Notes: generated from the sequence alone by a model not told the origin. 23,840 nt of DNA from Thermoplasmata archaeon (GCA_019594195.1 JAFDTP010000023.1:1-23840); one strand, 5' to 3'; shown: positions 7,125 through 15,549, counted from the stretch's first letter. A program made the numbers and translations.

Positions 7125-7889
7125 TCAATCTGTTTCTAGATCCTGGCCTCCGTGGAATGCGTCCTGAGCCGCGGTGTAGATATCTTCCAACCCACGTTGA
7201 TCAGCGCTTGAAACAGGAGTCAATCCTCTGTGAAGACCCATATTCTGTATGCTCTTTATCAACTCTAGACTGGCTTGAGTCTCAGAGCCTGTTTTGTCAC
7301 GCAGCGCCGCATCCAATTTCCAAAAATCCTCAGCCCAACTCTCTATCATATCTATCTCTTCTTTGGACAATATATCGGATTTAGACAGTATCGGGAAATA
7401 AGGTATGTCGAACCTGAATTGGGTGGTAGCGGCGAGGGTCATCAAAGATACCAGACCTGATGGCTGTTTCGCGAGGACTGGATCGAACAAGAAAGATATC
7501 ATCGATCTATCACCTAGAGTTTTGACCATCTCTCTGCTAGCCTCCCTGAATGTGAACAATTCCATCTGCCCGGGCGTGTCTATCAGATAATAATGGGTGT
7601 CGAATTCATCCATCACTTCTCTTATCTCCTGTGCCTTCATCGCCACCATGTCGGCGGATACGATCTGAGCACCGTTAGGTCCCAGTTCATGCTCTTCCAT
7701 GACCTCCGGAAGAGAAACCCAGTCTCTAACATCTATATCTACCGCATACGGTAGTTGATCAGCTCCCGGGTCCAAGTTCACAGTTACGGCTTGGTACCCT
7801 TGATTTTCCATCCAATATTTGAAAGCCTTGGTCAGCGTGGTCTTTCCTGAACCTGCAGTACCTACAAAATACAGCGTTACAGCCATCAT
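7125..7889 (-). CDS. GPN-loop GTPase
   Basis: 254 residues, the usual archaeal Gpn length. The P-loop is at 10-18 (GTAGSGKTT), the family-defining Gly-Pro-Asn at 70-72 (ELGPNGAQ), and the G3 motif at 104-108 (DTPGQ); the G4 motif reads SKSD. The relatives are eukaryotic GPN1-3, which help assemble and import RNA polymerase II, and the archaeal homodimer PAB0955. The archaeal role is not settled. Two ATGs are adjacent, with GAGGTG five bases upstream. It lies 23 bp downstream of the ArsR-type regulator on the same strand, so it is probably co-transcribed from the 8498 promoter. Confidence 0.93.
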   Translation of the reverse strand: MMAVTLYFVGTAGSGKTTLTKAFKYWMENQGYQAVTVNLDPGADQLPYAVDIDVRDWVSLPEVMEEHELGPNGAQIVSADMVAMKAQEIREVMDEFDTHYYLIDTPGQMELFTFREASREMVKTLGDRSMISFLFDPVLAKQPSGLVSLMTLAATTQFRFDIPYFPILSKSDILSKEEIDMIESWAEDFWKLDAALRDKTGSETQASLELIKSIQNMGLHRGLTPVSSADQRGLEDIYTAAQDAFHGGQDLETD

Positions 7890-7912
7890 CTACACCTCTT
7901 AAATTTATAAAT

Positions 7913-8455
7913 CTATCCCGGTAAAGTCGAGATAAGCACGGTTATCTGTTCATCAGCATCTTCATCCTTCAGATCGTCCAAACTGTTCACCATATCTTCA
8001 AAGATCTCGTCTACCTTGTCCATCGTTTCCTCGTTGAAAGGTATCTTCTTGAAAGAAACCCAACCGACTTCGTGATCTATGCACTCGCTTTCCTGTATAT
8101 ACTTGATACCTCTGTTCACCATACCTTTCACCGTTCCTAGTGCCGCGATCTTGTAACTCTGTTTTTCTTCTAGAGTCAGATCATCCCATACAGCACTAGA
8201 ATCGAGCCATTCCTCCTCAACATCATAATATCTCTTGACGATGTTCCCTTCGGTCTCTTCCCTAGAAACGTGTATCAGTCCCGAATCCAACAGTTTATGA
8301 ACGTGGTGATGAGCCGTCTGCGGAGTTATGCCTATCTTTTCGCTCAATTCGGTGATGGTCATCTCTTCCTCGAGTAGTAGTGCCATTATCTGTAGTCTCG
8401 AGGCGTTAGACAGAACTTTTATCTGGTCTATAGTCGGCTTTAGATCTTCAGGCAT
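7913..8455 (-). CDS. ArsR-family winged-helix transcription regulator
   Basis: 180 residues. An N-terminal winged HTH (about 8-75: QIKVLSNASRLQIMALLLEEEMTITELSEKIGITPQTAHHHVHKLLDSGLI) is followed by a wing (EGNIVKRYYDVE). The C-terminal half (about 85-180) is helical and acidic and probably mediates dimerisation or ligand binding. It has no metal-binding Cys pair of the classic ArsR type, so a metal sensor is unlikely. It is transcribed divergently from the 39-residue ORF. A TCTAAACG motif sits at both predicted transcription starts, which points to autoregulation. The GPN GTPase follows in the same operon. Confidence 0.88.
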   Translation of the reverse strand: MPEDLKPTIDQIKVLSNASRLQIMALLLEEEMTITELSEKIGITPQTAHHHVHKLLDSGLIHVSREETEGNIVKRYYDVEEEWLDSSAVWDDLTLEEKQSYKIAALGTVKGMVNRGIKYIQESECIDHEVGWVSFKKIPFNEETMDKVDEIFEDMVNSLDDLKDEDADEQITVLISTLPG

Positions 8456-8474
8456 CTTGACACCTTCGATATCG

Positions 8475-8564
8475 TCTAAACGTGTATACCACCCCGAAAT
8501 ATTTAAATATTACCCATCATCTTATACGAATTAGATGGTATCTAAACGATAAGTAGTTTAGATA
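8475..8564. promoter_or_regulatory. Divergent promoter with candidate ArsR operators
   Basis: A 14-bp palindromic TATA (AATATTTAAATATT, 8498-8511) serves the regulator on the minus strand. CTTATACGAA (8521-8530) may serve the small plus-strand ORF. TCTAAACG occurs at 8475-8482 and 8541-8548. The second copy is part of a perfect 9-bp dyad, TATCTAAAC (8539-8547) and GTTTAGATA (8556-8564), separated by 8 bases. The motif lies about where transcription would begin in each direction. Confidence 0.55.
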
Positions 8565-8583
8565 TCGAAAAGGAGGAATAAAC

Positions 8584-8703
8584 ATGGTTAGAAGAATTAA
8601 AGAAAAAGGTAAAGCTAGCAGATGGGTAGTCATGGGACCAGATACGGGGATGTTCGCTGAAGAACCGCCAACAATGAAGGGTAAGCGCAGTAACTTCAGT
8701 TGA
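8584..8703 (+). CDS. Small 39-residue protein
   Basis: The ATG has a very strong ribosome binding site (AGGAGGAATAAAC). The peptide starts MVRRIKEKGKASRWVVMGPD, continues with a GMFAEEPP segment, and ends KGKRSNFS: a basic start, a hydrophobic/aromatic centre (RWVVMG) and an acidic-Pro turn. The RBS, the clean stop and the facing promoter support translation. It is divergent from the ArsR-type gene and shares its operator region. Complementary segments (8618-8626 or 8632-8640 with 8722-8734) could form alternative hairpins in the message. I do not recognise the family. Confidence 0.6.
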   Translation: MVRRIKEKGKASRWVVMGPDTGMFAEEPPTMKGKRSNFS

Positions 8704-8899
8704 ATCTAGTGATACACTGAGTGGTCCCATCTGCCTTAAAAACCCTTTCTAAAATTTTTCTATCTCTGATCGTATAAAACTGAAAAAAGAGATATAAGAG
8801 GTTTTCAGAACTCATAGGGATAATCATCGCCCGAAGGCTCATACTTTATGTTTCATCACTAAACCGTCCGATAATGTCCAACTATGTTTTTATTTTTTT
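8704..8899. other. Gene-poor 196-bp stretch downstream of the small ORF
   Basis: It contains two T-rich tracts on the plus strand (about 8753-8759 and 8885-8897) that could terminate the transcript started near 8550. I see no ORF with a ribosome binding site and no clear structured RNA. Confidence 0.4.
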
Positions 8900-10075
8900 C
8901 TATCCGAGTTCGGCCACAGTACTCTCGATCCTGTCCATCGCCTCTTTTATGTTATCTAAAGAGTTGGCGAAGGAGAGTCGAAGATGGTTTTCACCTTTAT
9001 CTCCGAAAGCTGAACCCGGGGTCGTTGCCACCTTCGCATCTTCGAGTAGATGCATCGAGAGTTCCATACTATCCATGTCAAAATCGAACTCAGGGAAAGT
9101 GTAAAATGTCGAGTCCGGTTTGCTGCAGCTGAAACCTTCTATCTCGTTCAGCCTCTTCACTATCAGTTCTCTTCTCTCTTTGTACCTGCTCACCATATGA
9201 TCGATAGCTTCATCGGCTTTCTCCTTGTTCGTAAGAGCTTCTAGACCTGCTTTCTGGGCGAACGACGTCGCACACGTTATCGAGTGAGTCTGTATCTTAG
9301 CTATGTTCTCAAGAAGTTCCTCGCTACATGCGGCCCATCCGAGCCTCCAACCGGTCATAGCGTATGCCTTGGAAAAACCGTTCACGGTTATGGTCCTATC
9401 TCTCATGCCGTCAAGAGAACCTAGAGATATGTGTTCTCCTTCAAAAACTAGTTTCTCGTACACTTCGTCCGTTATCACCAAGAGATCGTTATCTATGGCT
9501 ATATCTCTGATCGCTTTCATGTCCTGCTTATCAAGTTTCTTACCCGTTGGGTTATTTGGGGAATTCAATATTATCATCTTGGTCCTAGAAGATATCTTCT
9601 CTTTCAGGACTTCAGGATCTAATGAAAAATCATGTTCGTCGACAGGAGCCCTCCTGACGATACCGTCCGCGAACTTCACTATCGGTTTATAAGAGACCCA
9701 TGCCGGATCGGAAAGGATAACTTCCGCTCCGTCGTCGAGGTGGGCGAGTACGGACATGAATATAGCTTGTTTGGTCGGAGTGACCAAGATATTTTCGGAG
9801 GAGAAATCGAGATCGTTTTCTTCCCTAGACTTTTTCGCTATTGCTTCTCTAAGTTCGGTGATACCCTGTGAATTGGTGTAATGAGTGAACCCGTCTTTCA
9901 TGGCTTGGTAAGCTGATTCTATGATGAAATCCGGTGTGTCAAAATCCGGTTCACCGACAGCGAGTGATATGATATCGGCGCCATCTTCTTCCATATCACC
10001 GGCTAGCTTAGATATCTTCATCGTTTCCGAAAAGGAAACATCCAACATCCGTTTAACAGAGGAATGGGAATCCAT
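8900..10075 (-). CDS. Class I/II PLP-dependent aminotransferase (aspartate aminotransferase type)
   Basis: 391 residues from the ATG at 10075, which has GAGGT seven bases upstream; an in-frame TTG at 10093 is less likely. Fold-type I landmarks are SLAVGEPDFDTP (37-48), HYTNSQGITELREAIA (65-80), LNSPNNPTGKK (170-180), DEVY (203-206) and the PLP lysine Lys236 in FSKAYAMTGWRLGW. A C-terminal substrate-carboxylate arginine lies in HLRLSFANS. The subgroup is the aspartate/aromatic aminotransferases common in archaea; the exact substrate cannot be set from sequence. It is the last gene of the purC-argF operon, starting just beyond the argF stop, which could supply N-acetylornithine or aspartate chemistry to arginine synthesis. 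Confidence 0.93.
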   Translation of the reverse strand: MDSHSSVKRMLDVSFSETMKISKLAGDMEEDGADIISLAVGEPDFDTPDFIIESAYQAMKDGFTHYTNSQGITELREAIAKKSREENDLDFSSENILVTPTKQAIFMSVLAHLDDGAEVILSDPAWVSYKPIVKFADGIVRRAPVDEHDFSLDPEVLKEKISSRTKMIILNSPNNPTGKKLDKQDMKAIRDIAIDNDLLVITDEVYEKLVFEGEHISLGSLDGMRDRTITVNGFSKAYAMTGWRLGWAACSEELLENIAKIQTHSITCATSFAQKAGLEALTNKEKADEAIDHMVSRYKERRELIVKRLNEIEGFSCSKPDSTFYTFPEFDFDMDSMELSMHLLEDAKVATTPGSAFGDKGENHLRLSFANSLDNIKEAMDRIESTVAELG

Positions 10076-10089
10076 CTTTTTTACCTCGT

Positions 10090-11004
10090 TCAATCCATCA
10101 GTTCGAGCATAAGCCCTTTCTGGGCGTGGAGTCTGTTTTCGGCCTGGTCGAACACTACCGAATGTGGGCCGTCCATGACTTCGCTGGTTATCTCTACTCC
10201 TCTGTGAGCGGGTAAACAGTGCATCACTATAACATCCTCTTCAGCAGGCTCCAACAGTTCTTTATTGATCTGGTAATCTTTGAAATCTTTTTTACGTTTC
10301 TCGGCTTCGTCTTCATCACCCATGGAGATCCATACATCGGTGTAGATTATATCAGCGTCCTCTACGGCTTCCATCGGGGTGTCGTGATGTGATATCTCAG
10401 CGCCCGTTTCTTTTCCGAGTTCTACCGCTCTTTCGAATATGTCTTGATCGGGCTTGTAGTCTTCCGGAGTGCACGCTACCATATCCATCCCAACTATAGC
10501 CGATCCTAGTAGAAGAGAATTGCACACGTTATTTCCATCGCCCACATAGGTCAGTTTTTGATCGAAATCGCCCTTCTTTTCCTTTATCGTCAAAAGGTCA
10601 GCTAATATCTGGCAGGGATGTTCTCTGTCGTCCAATCCACTTATCACCGGGACTGAGGAATTCTCTGCCAGTTCGACCATCATCTCGTGATCGAAAGCTC
10701 TGTACATTATACCGTCAACGTAGCGGCTGAGTACCTTCGCTGTGTCAGCGATGGTCTCACCCCTGCCCAACTGTAGATCATCGGGGCTCAAATATAGGGC
10801 TGAGCCGCCTAGCTGGGTGGTACCGACTTCAAAGGATATCCTTGTCCTCGTACTGGGTTTCTCGAATATCATACCCAGGCTTTTATTCTCTAGAGGGGTC
10901 GGTTTTTCTCCATTTTTGTACTTTTTCTTCATCTCTCCGGCCCTGCGGAGTATCTCTTTCAATTCATCCTTCACATCCAGTATAGATATCAGATCTTTTG
11001 TCAT
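10090..11004 (-). CDS. argF: Ornithine carbamoyltransferase
   Basis: 304 residues, standard length. It forms citrulline from carbamoyl phosphate and ornithine. The carbamoyl-phosphate loop STRTR is at 51-55, HPCQ at 129-132 and HCLPAHRG at 262-269. The ornithine-binding SMG loop at 227-229 separates it from aspartate carbamoyltransferase. The start overlaps the purC stop by four bases (ATGA), so it is translated by coupling. The aminotransferase gene follows directly downstream. Confidence 0.97.
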   Translation of the reverse strand: MTKDLISILDVKDELKEILRRAGEMKKKYKNGEKPTPLENKSLGMIFEKPSTRTRISFEVGTTQLGGSALYLSPDDLQLGRGETIADTAKVLSRYVDGIMYRAFDHEMMVELAENSSVPVISGLDDREHPCQILADLLTIKEKKGDFDQKLTYVGDGNNVCNSLLLGSAIVGMDMVACTPEDYKPDQDIFERAVELGKETGAEISHHDTPMEAVEDADIIYTDVWISMGDEDEAEKRKKDFKDYQINKELLEPAEEDVIVMHCLPAHRGVEITSEVMDGPHSVVFDQAENRLHAQKGLMLELMD

Positions 11005-11912
11005 ATTCTATCACCATAATTTCCGTCCGTTAATCTAGCCATCATATCGACATAGGTATTTGAAGCTTTTTTTATCATCTCTTCGGGCAGAGAAGGTATA
11101 GGGGGTTCTTTTTTTCCTTCCTTCCTAGCCTCTATCAATTTTTCGTAATATCCTAGATCCCTATAATACTGACGAATAAATTCCTTATTGTTTTGGACAG
11201 TTCTGCCCTCTTCGTAAGCCTCTGCATCCCAAAACAGGTCTTCATCTGCGGTCCCGAAAGTATCGATCACCATCAGTTCCCTCTCTTCGTCCATGGCGAA
11301 CTCTTTGCTGCCCTCTACAAATATAAGATCGTTACCTTCAGCGTTCTCTCTTATCATATCGTCTATCTCGAAAACGATCTCTTTCAACCTGTAGAACTCA
11401 TCTTCGGTCAATCCAGATATAGATAGAGCTTCCTCTTCTCCGATCGATCTTTTATCTTCTTCCAGTTTTGTAGTGATCTCGAATCGAGGTTCGGGTAACC
11501 TATCGCCGTGATCCGGTTTCTCATCGAATCCAAGTTCTCGGTGATCGACTTCTCCTTTCTCTAGCCTCTCATAGAGTGAATCTTCAACATGATATCTGGT
11601 CACGAATTCGAGTGGGATCCGATATCCTCGAGTGTCTTTATCGATCTCATCATCGTCCTCGGTCACATCTACCCGCTTGACCTTCATCTTATCCTTCTCG
11701 CTGATCTCGATGAAATGAGTGTTGACACCTAGTTCCTCTGCCCTTTCGAACCAGTAAGCGGAAGTCTTGCAGAGCGTTTCTCCTTTCCCCGGTATCTCTC
11801 CTGGGACAATCTTGTCAAAAACAGAAACGTTGTCGCTGAAATGGAACTCCATTTCAGTCGGAGATATTTGGAAAACCTCCTTCACTTTTCCTTTCCTGAC
11901 CAATTTTTTCAT
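11001..11912 (-). CDS. purC: SAICAR synthetase (phosphoribosylaminoimidazole-succinocarboxamide synthase)
   Basis: 303 residues. It joins aspartate to CAIR using ATP in purine synthesis. Family signatures are [11 protein letters not shown] (6-16, ATP lid), [20 protein letters not shown] (25-44) and an ordered C-terminal half with [15 protein letters not shown] (aspartate/Mg region) and [19 protein letters not shown]. It is longer than the typical 240-residue bacterial enzyme. The ATG has GGTG upstream and is the first gene of the purC-argF-aminotransferase operon. purQ lies about 8 kb away, so purine genes are dispersed. Confidence 0.94.
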   Translation of the reverse strand: MKKLVRKGKVKEVFQISPTEMEFHFSDNVSVFDKIVPGEIPGKGETLCKTSAYWFERAEELGVNTHFIEISEKDKMKVKRVDVTEDDDEIDKDTRGYRIPLEFVTRYHVEDSLYERLEKGEVDHRELGFDEKPDHGDRLPEPRFEITTKLEEDKRSIGEEEALSISGLTEDEFYRLKEIVFEIDDMIRENAEGNDLIFVEGSKEFAMDEERELMVIDTFGTADEDLFWDAEAYEEGRTVQNNKEFIRQYYRDLGYYEKLIEARKEGKKEPPIPSLPEEMIKKASNTYVDMMARLTDGNYGDRI

Positions 11913-11947
11913 CTTTACACCGAGGAACTGTCGAAACCAATGATGTT

Positions 11948-11962
11948 CTATATTTAATCTTT
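11948..11962 (-). promoter_or_regulatory. Promoter (TATA) of the purC operon
   Basis: On the minus strand AAAGATTAAATATAG lies about 36-50 bp before the purC ATG, with no ORF in between. It is the only good TATA candidate for the three-gene operon. Confidence 0.5.
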
Positions 11963-11973
11963 ACGTAGTATAT

Positions 11974-12396
11974 TCAACTATCCTCTTCTAGGAATTCTTG
12001 GGATTTCTCCAAAAGTTTTCTAGCGTTCCTGAACGTTACCTTTTGTTTGGCCTTTTCGTAAGGAGCCCAAAGATATCCCTGATGCTCTTCTGATATGGTT
12101 ATATCCTCCTTTTCAGTCTTTCCTAGAAAGAATATGACCTTTTTGTGAGATAGCTGCCCCCGCTTCCTATAAAGATAGTCGATCGTTTCTCTAAATCCAT
12201 CTCTGAGTTCCACTTCCTGTTCCGAGATACCCGTTTCTTCTCTCAGCTCTCTCAAGGCCGTTTCATCCATGGACTCGCCTTCCTCTACATGACCTTTGGG
12301 AAAATCCCAGTGACCTGCGGGATAGTGAAGCAAAAGATACTTCGTTTTTTCGAGGTCTCGATAAACGACTACCCCGGCTGAAACCTCTTCTATCAT
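11974..12396 (-). CDS. Nudix hydrolase, diadenosine tetraphosphatase type
   Basis: 140 residues from the ATG at 12396, one base after the PAC2 stop; a longer frame to 12477 would overlap PAC2 and lacks homology. The complete Nudix box (residues 35-57, GHVEEGESMDETALRELREETGI pattern G-x5-E-x7-REUxEExGU) carries the Mg-binding glutamates. The preceding HYPAGHWDFPKGH resembles Ap4A hydrolases (NUDT2-like), which split dinucleoside polyphosphates. Translational coupling to the PAC2 gene is likely. Specificity is inferred from the short motif only. Confidence 0.88.
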   Translation of the reverse strand: MIEEVSAGVVVYRDLEKTKYLLLHYPAGHWDFPKGHVEEGESMDETALRELREETGISEQEVELRDGFRETIDYLYRKRGQLSHKKVIFFLGKTEKEDITISEEHQGYLWAPYEKAKQKVTFRNARKLLEKSQEFLEEDS

Positions 12397-12397
12397 A

Positions 12398-13180
12398 TTA
12401 TCCGTAAAGAGGAGGATGTGCGCTCTTCCTGTCCATATCCTTCTGGGCCTTATTGGCCTGGTCGACCATCTGAGCATACTGTTCTTCCAATTTCTCCGCG
12501 CTTTGTATGAGAGAGTCGGTCTCTATGTCGATGTCCCTGTAATCCGCGAACCTCTGCAATAGTGTAGCCGATGCTCTGGGATCAGGCATGTTCGGCTTAC
12601 CTTCTGCCAACATACCGACCGCCTTCACATTGTTCTCGTGTGCGTTCAAAAGCAGAGAACTGGAGATGCCAGATATGGCTCCACGTGAGATTATATCCAA
12701 GTCCAATTTTTCGGCCTCAGTTTTCGCCGCGTGGGAACTCAGCACACCCCATACTTTATCTCGTGCCTCTTCTTCATCTTCACTTTCTCTGTCTCTCTTC
12801 GGGATGCCGTCGAAAATGATCACCTCTTCTATGCCCTGATCTATAGCAAAATTGATGATGGTCTTAGCCAAACTAGAAGATAGATTAGGGGGTATCACCA
12901 TATCGGATTTGACCAGCAGGAATTTTTCACCGGCGAAAAATCTGACCGGTCTTCTCGGGATCCCCTCAAAGATAACAGCTGTCGGTGGAAATTCATTACA
13001 ATCTATGGACGCGACCTGCTTCAGGTCTAAAGTGTTGATCAACTGTTCTGAAGCTATACCACCTATGAGTCCCGTACCGGGAAAACCAGCGACTAAAACA
13101 TCATATTCGGGAACCTCGTCCTCCCCTATATTTATTTCAAAGCAAACATCATTTTCATATTTGAGCTTTTCTCTCACCAT
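12398..13180 (-). CDS. PAC2-family proteasome assembly chaperone
   Basis: 260 residues from the ATG at 13180, chosen because AGTGAT lies just upstream; an in-frame GTG at 13189 is the alternative. The PAC2 core is visible in DVLVAGFPGTGLIGGIASEQLI, FFAGEKFLLVKSDMVIPP, EEVIIFDGIPKRD and SRGAISGISSSLLLNA. A helical tail (SLIQSAEKLEEQYAQMVDQAN) follows. The last three residues are Leu-Tyr-Gly, fitting the HbYX motif that docks into proteasome alpha-ring pockets; archaeal PbaB uses such a tail. It is transcribed divergently from HPS-RraA and coupled to the Nudix gene. Confidence 0.9.
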   Translation of the reverse strand: MVREKLKYENDVCFEINIGEDEVPEYDVLVAGFPGTGLIGGIASEQLINTLDLKQVASIDCNEFPPTAVIFEGIPRRPVRFFAGEKFLLVKSDMVIPPNLSSSLAKTIINFAIDQGIEEVIIFDGIPKRDRESEDEEEARDKVWGVLSSHAAKTEAEKLDLDIISRGAISGISSSLLLNAHENNVKAVGMLAEGKPNMPDPRASATLLQRFADYRDIDIETDSLIQSAEKLEEQYAQMVDQANKAQKDMDRKSAHPPLYG

Positions 13181-13298
13181 ATATATCACTGTTTACATTT
13201 ATGATGAACTAATACTTCTATTTTTGCCCTTGCTGACCGAACGTCACCTAAAGTTTTTTACCTGTCAGTTCTCTACTAAATGCGAAAGAAGTGAAATT

Positions 13299-14597
13299 AT
13301 GGAACAAGATTTTCCCAAGTTACAGGTCGCGCTCGATCTCATGAACCTGAAAAGAGCGGTCCGCATCGCAGAGGAAGCTGTAGATGGGGGCGTAGATTGG
13401 ATCGAGGTCGGGACTCCTCTTATAAAGTCTGAGGGGATGGATGCAATCCGAAGATTGAGAGAAGAATTTCCCGATAAGACGTTAGTCGCGGACATGAAGA
13501 CCATGGATGTAGGCGGTGTGGAAGTAGAGATGGCCGCCAAAGCGGGCGCAGACATAATCGGTATCCTAGGAGCAGCTGACGACGAAACACTGAAAGAAGG
13601 CATAAGGGCTGCTAGAAATTACGATTCAGAGGTTTTTGCGGATCTTATCAGAGTCGAAGATCAAGTCAAAAGAGCGGAGGAGGTCACTGAATTAGGGGTC
13701 GATTATATCGGTGTCCACATAGGCATAGATGCTCAGATGAGAGGTGACGATCCCGCGGAGCTCGTTGAAAAAGTTTCAGGAGCTACACCACTCCCGGTCG
13801 CTGCAGCCGGAGGGCTCAACTCCGAAAGTGCTCCAGAGATGGTCGAGAGAGGTGCGAAGATCATAATCGTAGGCGGGGCTATCATAAAAGCGAAGGATAT
13901 CAGTAAGGCAGCTGAAAATATAAAGAAAGCCATGCGGGAGGGCATCTCTATAGAATCGGAAGTGAAGAAAAAGAGAGGACCAGCCGAGATAAGAAAAGTA
14001 TTCCAGGACGTATCGACCCCGAATATATCTGACGCGATGCACAGAGAACCCTGCATGAAAGGTATCAAGCCCCTGACCACAACCGGAAAGAAGATAGTCG
14101 GTAAAGCGCTCACCGTTAAAACCGTGGACGGAGACTGGGCCAAGCCGGTAGAGGCGATAGATAAAGCGGATGAAGATCAAGTGATAGTCATAGATGCAGA
14201 TGGAGGAGATACTGCGGTCTGGGGTGAACTCGCTTCATGGTCGTGCCAGCAGAAAGGAGTCGAGGGAGTAGTTATCGACGGAGCTGTCAGAGATATCGGT
14301 GATATAAAAGAGATCGGATTTCCAGTCTTCGCGAGATATAGAGCTTCGAACGCCGGAGAACCTAAAGGATATGGGGCTTTGAACGACGATATAGTATGCG
14401 GCGATAGAAAAGTCAGGACGGGAGACTGGATTGTAGGAGACGACAGTGGAGTGATGGTTATCCCAAAAGAGGAAGCCGTGCAGATAGCAAACAGGTCCTT
14501 GGATGTCATGGAGAAAGAAAACAGGGTAAGACAGGAGATCAAAGAAGGAAGGACCCTCTCAGTTGTTATGGAACTGGGTAAATGGGAAAAGAAGTGA
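13299..14597 (+). CDS. 3-hexulose-6-phosphate synthase fused to RraA-like domain
   Basis: 432 residues from the ATG at 13299 (upstream codons of the open frame are antisense to PAC2). Residues 1-215 are HPS: LQVALDLMNL, ADMKTMDVGG (catalytic Asp/Lys), GVHIGIDAQMRG and AAAGGLNS, a TIM barrel that makes or splits hexulose-6-phosphate. In archaea lacking the oxidative pentose pathway it runs in reverse to supply ribulose-5-phosphate and release formaldehyde. Residues about 225-425 are the RraA-like fold (GGDTAVWGELAS, VVIDGAVRDI, RYRASNAG, IVGDDSGVMVIP). Fusions of this type are known in archaea; the RraA half's own reaction is unclear. It converges with dtdA with no gap (TGA|TCA). Confidence 0.94.
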   Translation: MEQDFPKLQVALDLMNLKRAVRIAEEAVDGGVDWIEVGTPLIKSEGMDAIRRLREEFPDKTLVADMKTMDVGGVEVEMAAKAGADIIGILGAADDETLKEGIRAARNYDSEVFADLIRVEDQVKRAEEVTELGVDYIGVHIGIDAQMRGDDPAELVEKVSGATPLPVAAAGGLNSESAPEMVERGAKIIIVGGAIIKAKDISKAAENIKKAMREGISIESEVKKKRGPAEIRKVFQDVSTPNISDAMHREPCMKGIKPLTTTGKKIVGKALTVKTVDGDWAKPVEAIDKADEDQVIVIDADGGDTAVWGELASWSCQQKGVEGVVIDGAVRDIGDIKEIGFPVFARYRASNAGEPKGYGALNDDIVCGDRKVRTGDWIVGDDSGVMVIPKEEAVQIANRSLDVMEKENRVRQEIKEGRTLSVVMELGKWEKK

Positions 14598-15437
14598 TCA
14601 TCTCTTCTTTAAGTCCTTAGAACGGATGACTTCCAGATCGAACTCAGATGCCCATTCTTCTACCCTAGCCCTTTCTTTACCAGAAGTGCTGCTTCTATCG
14701 AAATATATATGATCGATATCCGGTGTTTTTTCGACCGCCTCTGCAAAGCTGTTTTTGTTTAGGTACTTCATCGCCCACCCAGGTACGATATGTCCCAGAT
14801 CCACTTTTCTCGTTTTTGCTAAGCTGGTAAATCTCGGGGTGTAATGACCACCTCCTATACATAGCGCAACTGGATTATCTCCTTCATCTCCACCCTCGAC
14901 CTCAACGACAGTTTCCGCGATGACTTTCGCAGCGTCTTCGTCTTTCCAAGAGGCTAGATCACTGCCTATCTCTATGTAATAAGTGGGAGTTTCAAGATAA
15001 GGTCCATGGTGAGTTGCCTCGAAAGATATATCGTAATCATCGGCTATACCGTGATGTTCTGCAGTCTCTCTTAAGATCCTGAAGGCGGAAGTCATCTCAC
15101 GGGGTGAAGCTGGGACTAATTTTCCGTCTTTTCCCCCATATTTGGCTTCGCCGAAGTTACCCACCGGATGTACTGTCAGGGAATTGACACCCGCTTCAGA
15201 AGAATGTTTGGATATATAGACCACCTGATCGAAATCGATATCAAGATGGGAGCCCAATCTACTGTCGATATCGTCAAAATATATATGTCGTTCGTCGATC
15301 ACCGCTATCCTGTCATCATCTTTTTTGTATATCGGTTCACCACGCCATTCCTCGTATTCTTTCCAACCGCGATCTAAGAGCTGAGAAAGTATATTCTGGC
15401 TAGCTTCATCACGGGTCGACGATACGATAAGTCTCAT
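14598..15437 (-). CDS. dtdA: D-aminoacyl-tRNA deacylase, archaeal/plant type (DTD2)
   Basis: 279 residues from the ATG at 15437 (an in-frame TTG at 15455 has no support). Signatures are SKHSSEAGVNSLTVHPVGNFGEA, YGGKDGKLVPASPREMT, SFEATHHGPYLETPT and CIGGGHYTPRF, all with conserved His residues of the DTD2/GEK1 family. It removes D-amino acids wrongly attached to tRNA; the family is also linked to clearing aldehyde-modified aminoacyl-tRNA. That is interesting because the convergent neighbour releases or consumes formaldehyde. A TATA (15463-15475) about 30 bp upstream and no ribosome binding site suggest a leaderless message. Confidence 0.95.
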   Translation of the reverse strand: MRLIVSSTRDEASQNILSQLLDRGWKEYEEWRGEPIYKKDDDRIAVIDERHIYFDDIDSRLGSHLDIDFDQVVYISKHSSEAGVNSLTVHPVGNFGEAKYGGKDGKLVPASPREMTSAFRILRETAEHHGIADDYDISFEATHHGPYLETPTYYIEIGSDLASWKDEDAAKVIAETVVEVEGGDEGDNPVALCIGGGHYTPRFTSLAKTRKVDLGHIVPGWAMKYLNKNSFAEAVEKTPDIDHIYFDRSSTSGKERARVEEWASEFDLEVIRSKDLKKR

Positions 15438-15504
15438 CGGCGCTGATAAAGTCAATTCGTATAGTTATAATTTTTCCCGGTTTTGTGTTACGAAGGGAAA
15501 TATA

Positions 15505-15549
15505 TAGTAAAAGAGCCGACTATTTACACCGAAAGAGGCTCTTTTACTA
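15505..15549. promoter_or_regulatory. Perfect 13-bp dyad overlapping promoter
   Basis: TAGTAAAAGAGCC (15505-15517) and GGCTCTTTTACTA (15537-15549) form a perfect inverted repeat with a 19-base centre. The left arm overlaps a TATA-like AAATATATAGTAAA (15498-15511), and the right arm ends four bases before the GTG of the membrane-protein gene. This placement fits either an operator or a leader hairpin. Confidence 0.6.

Noticed and set aside
8773..8880. Possible structured RNA or riboswitch after the small ORF
   Set aside because: I could not find a stable multi-stem fold or known riboswitch core; only T-rich tracts are evident.
12852..13298. Upstream extension of the HPS-RraA frame by 149 codons
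   Set aside because: It is antisense to the PAC2 gene; homology begins at the ATG at 13299.
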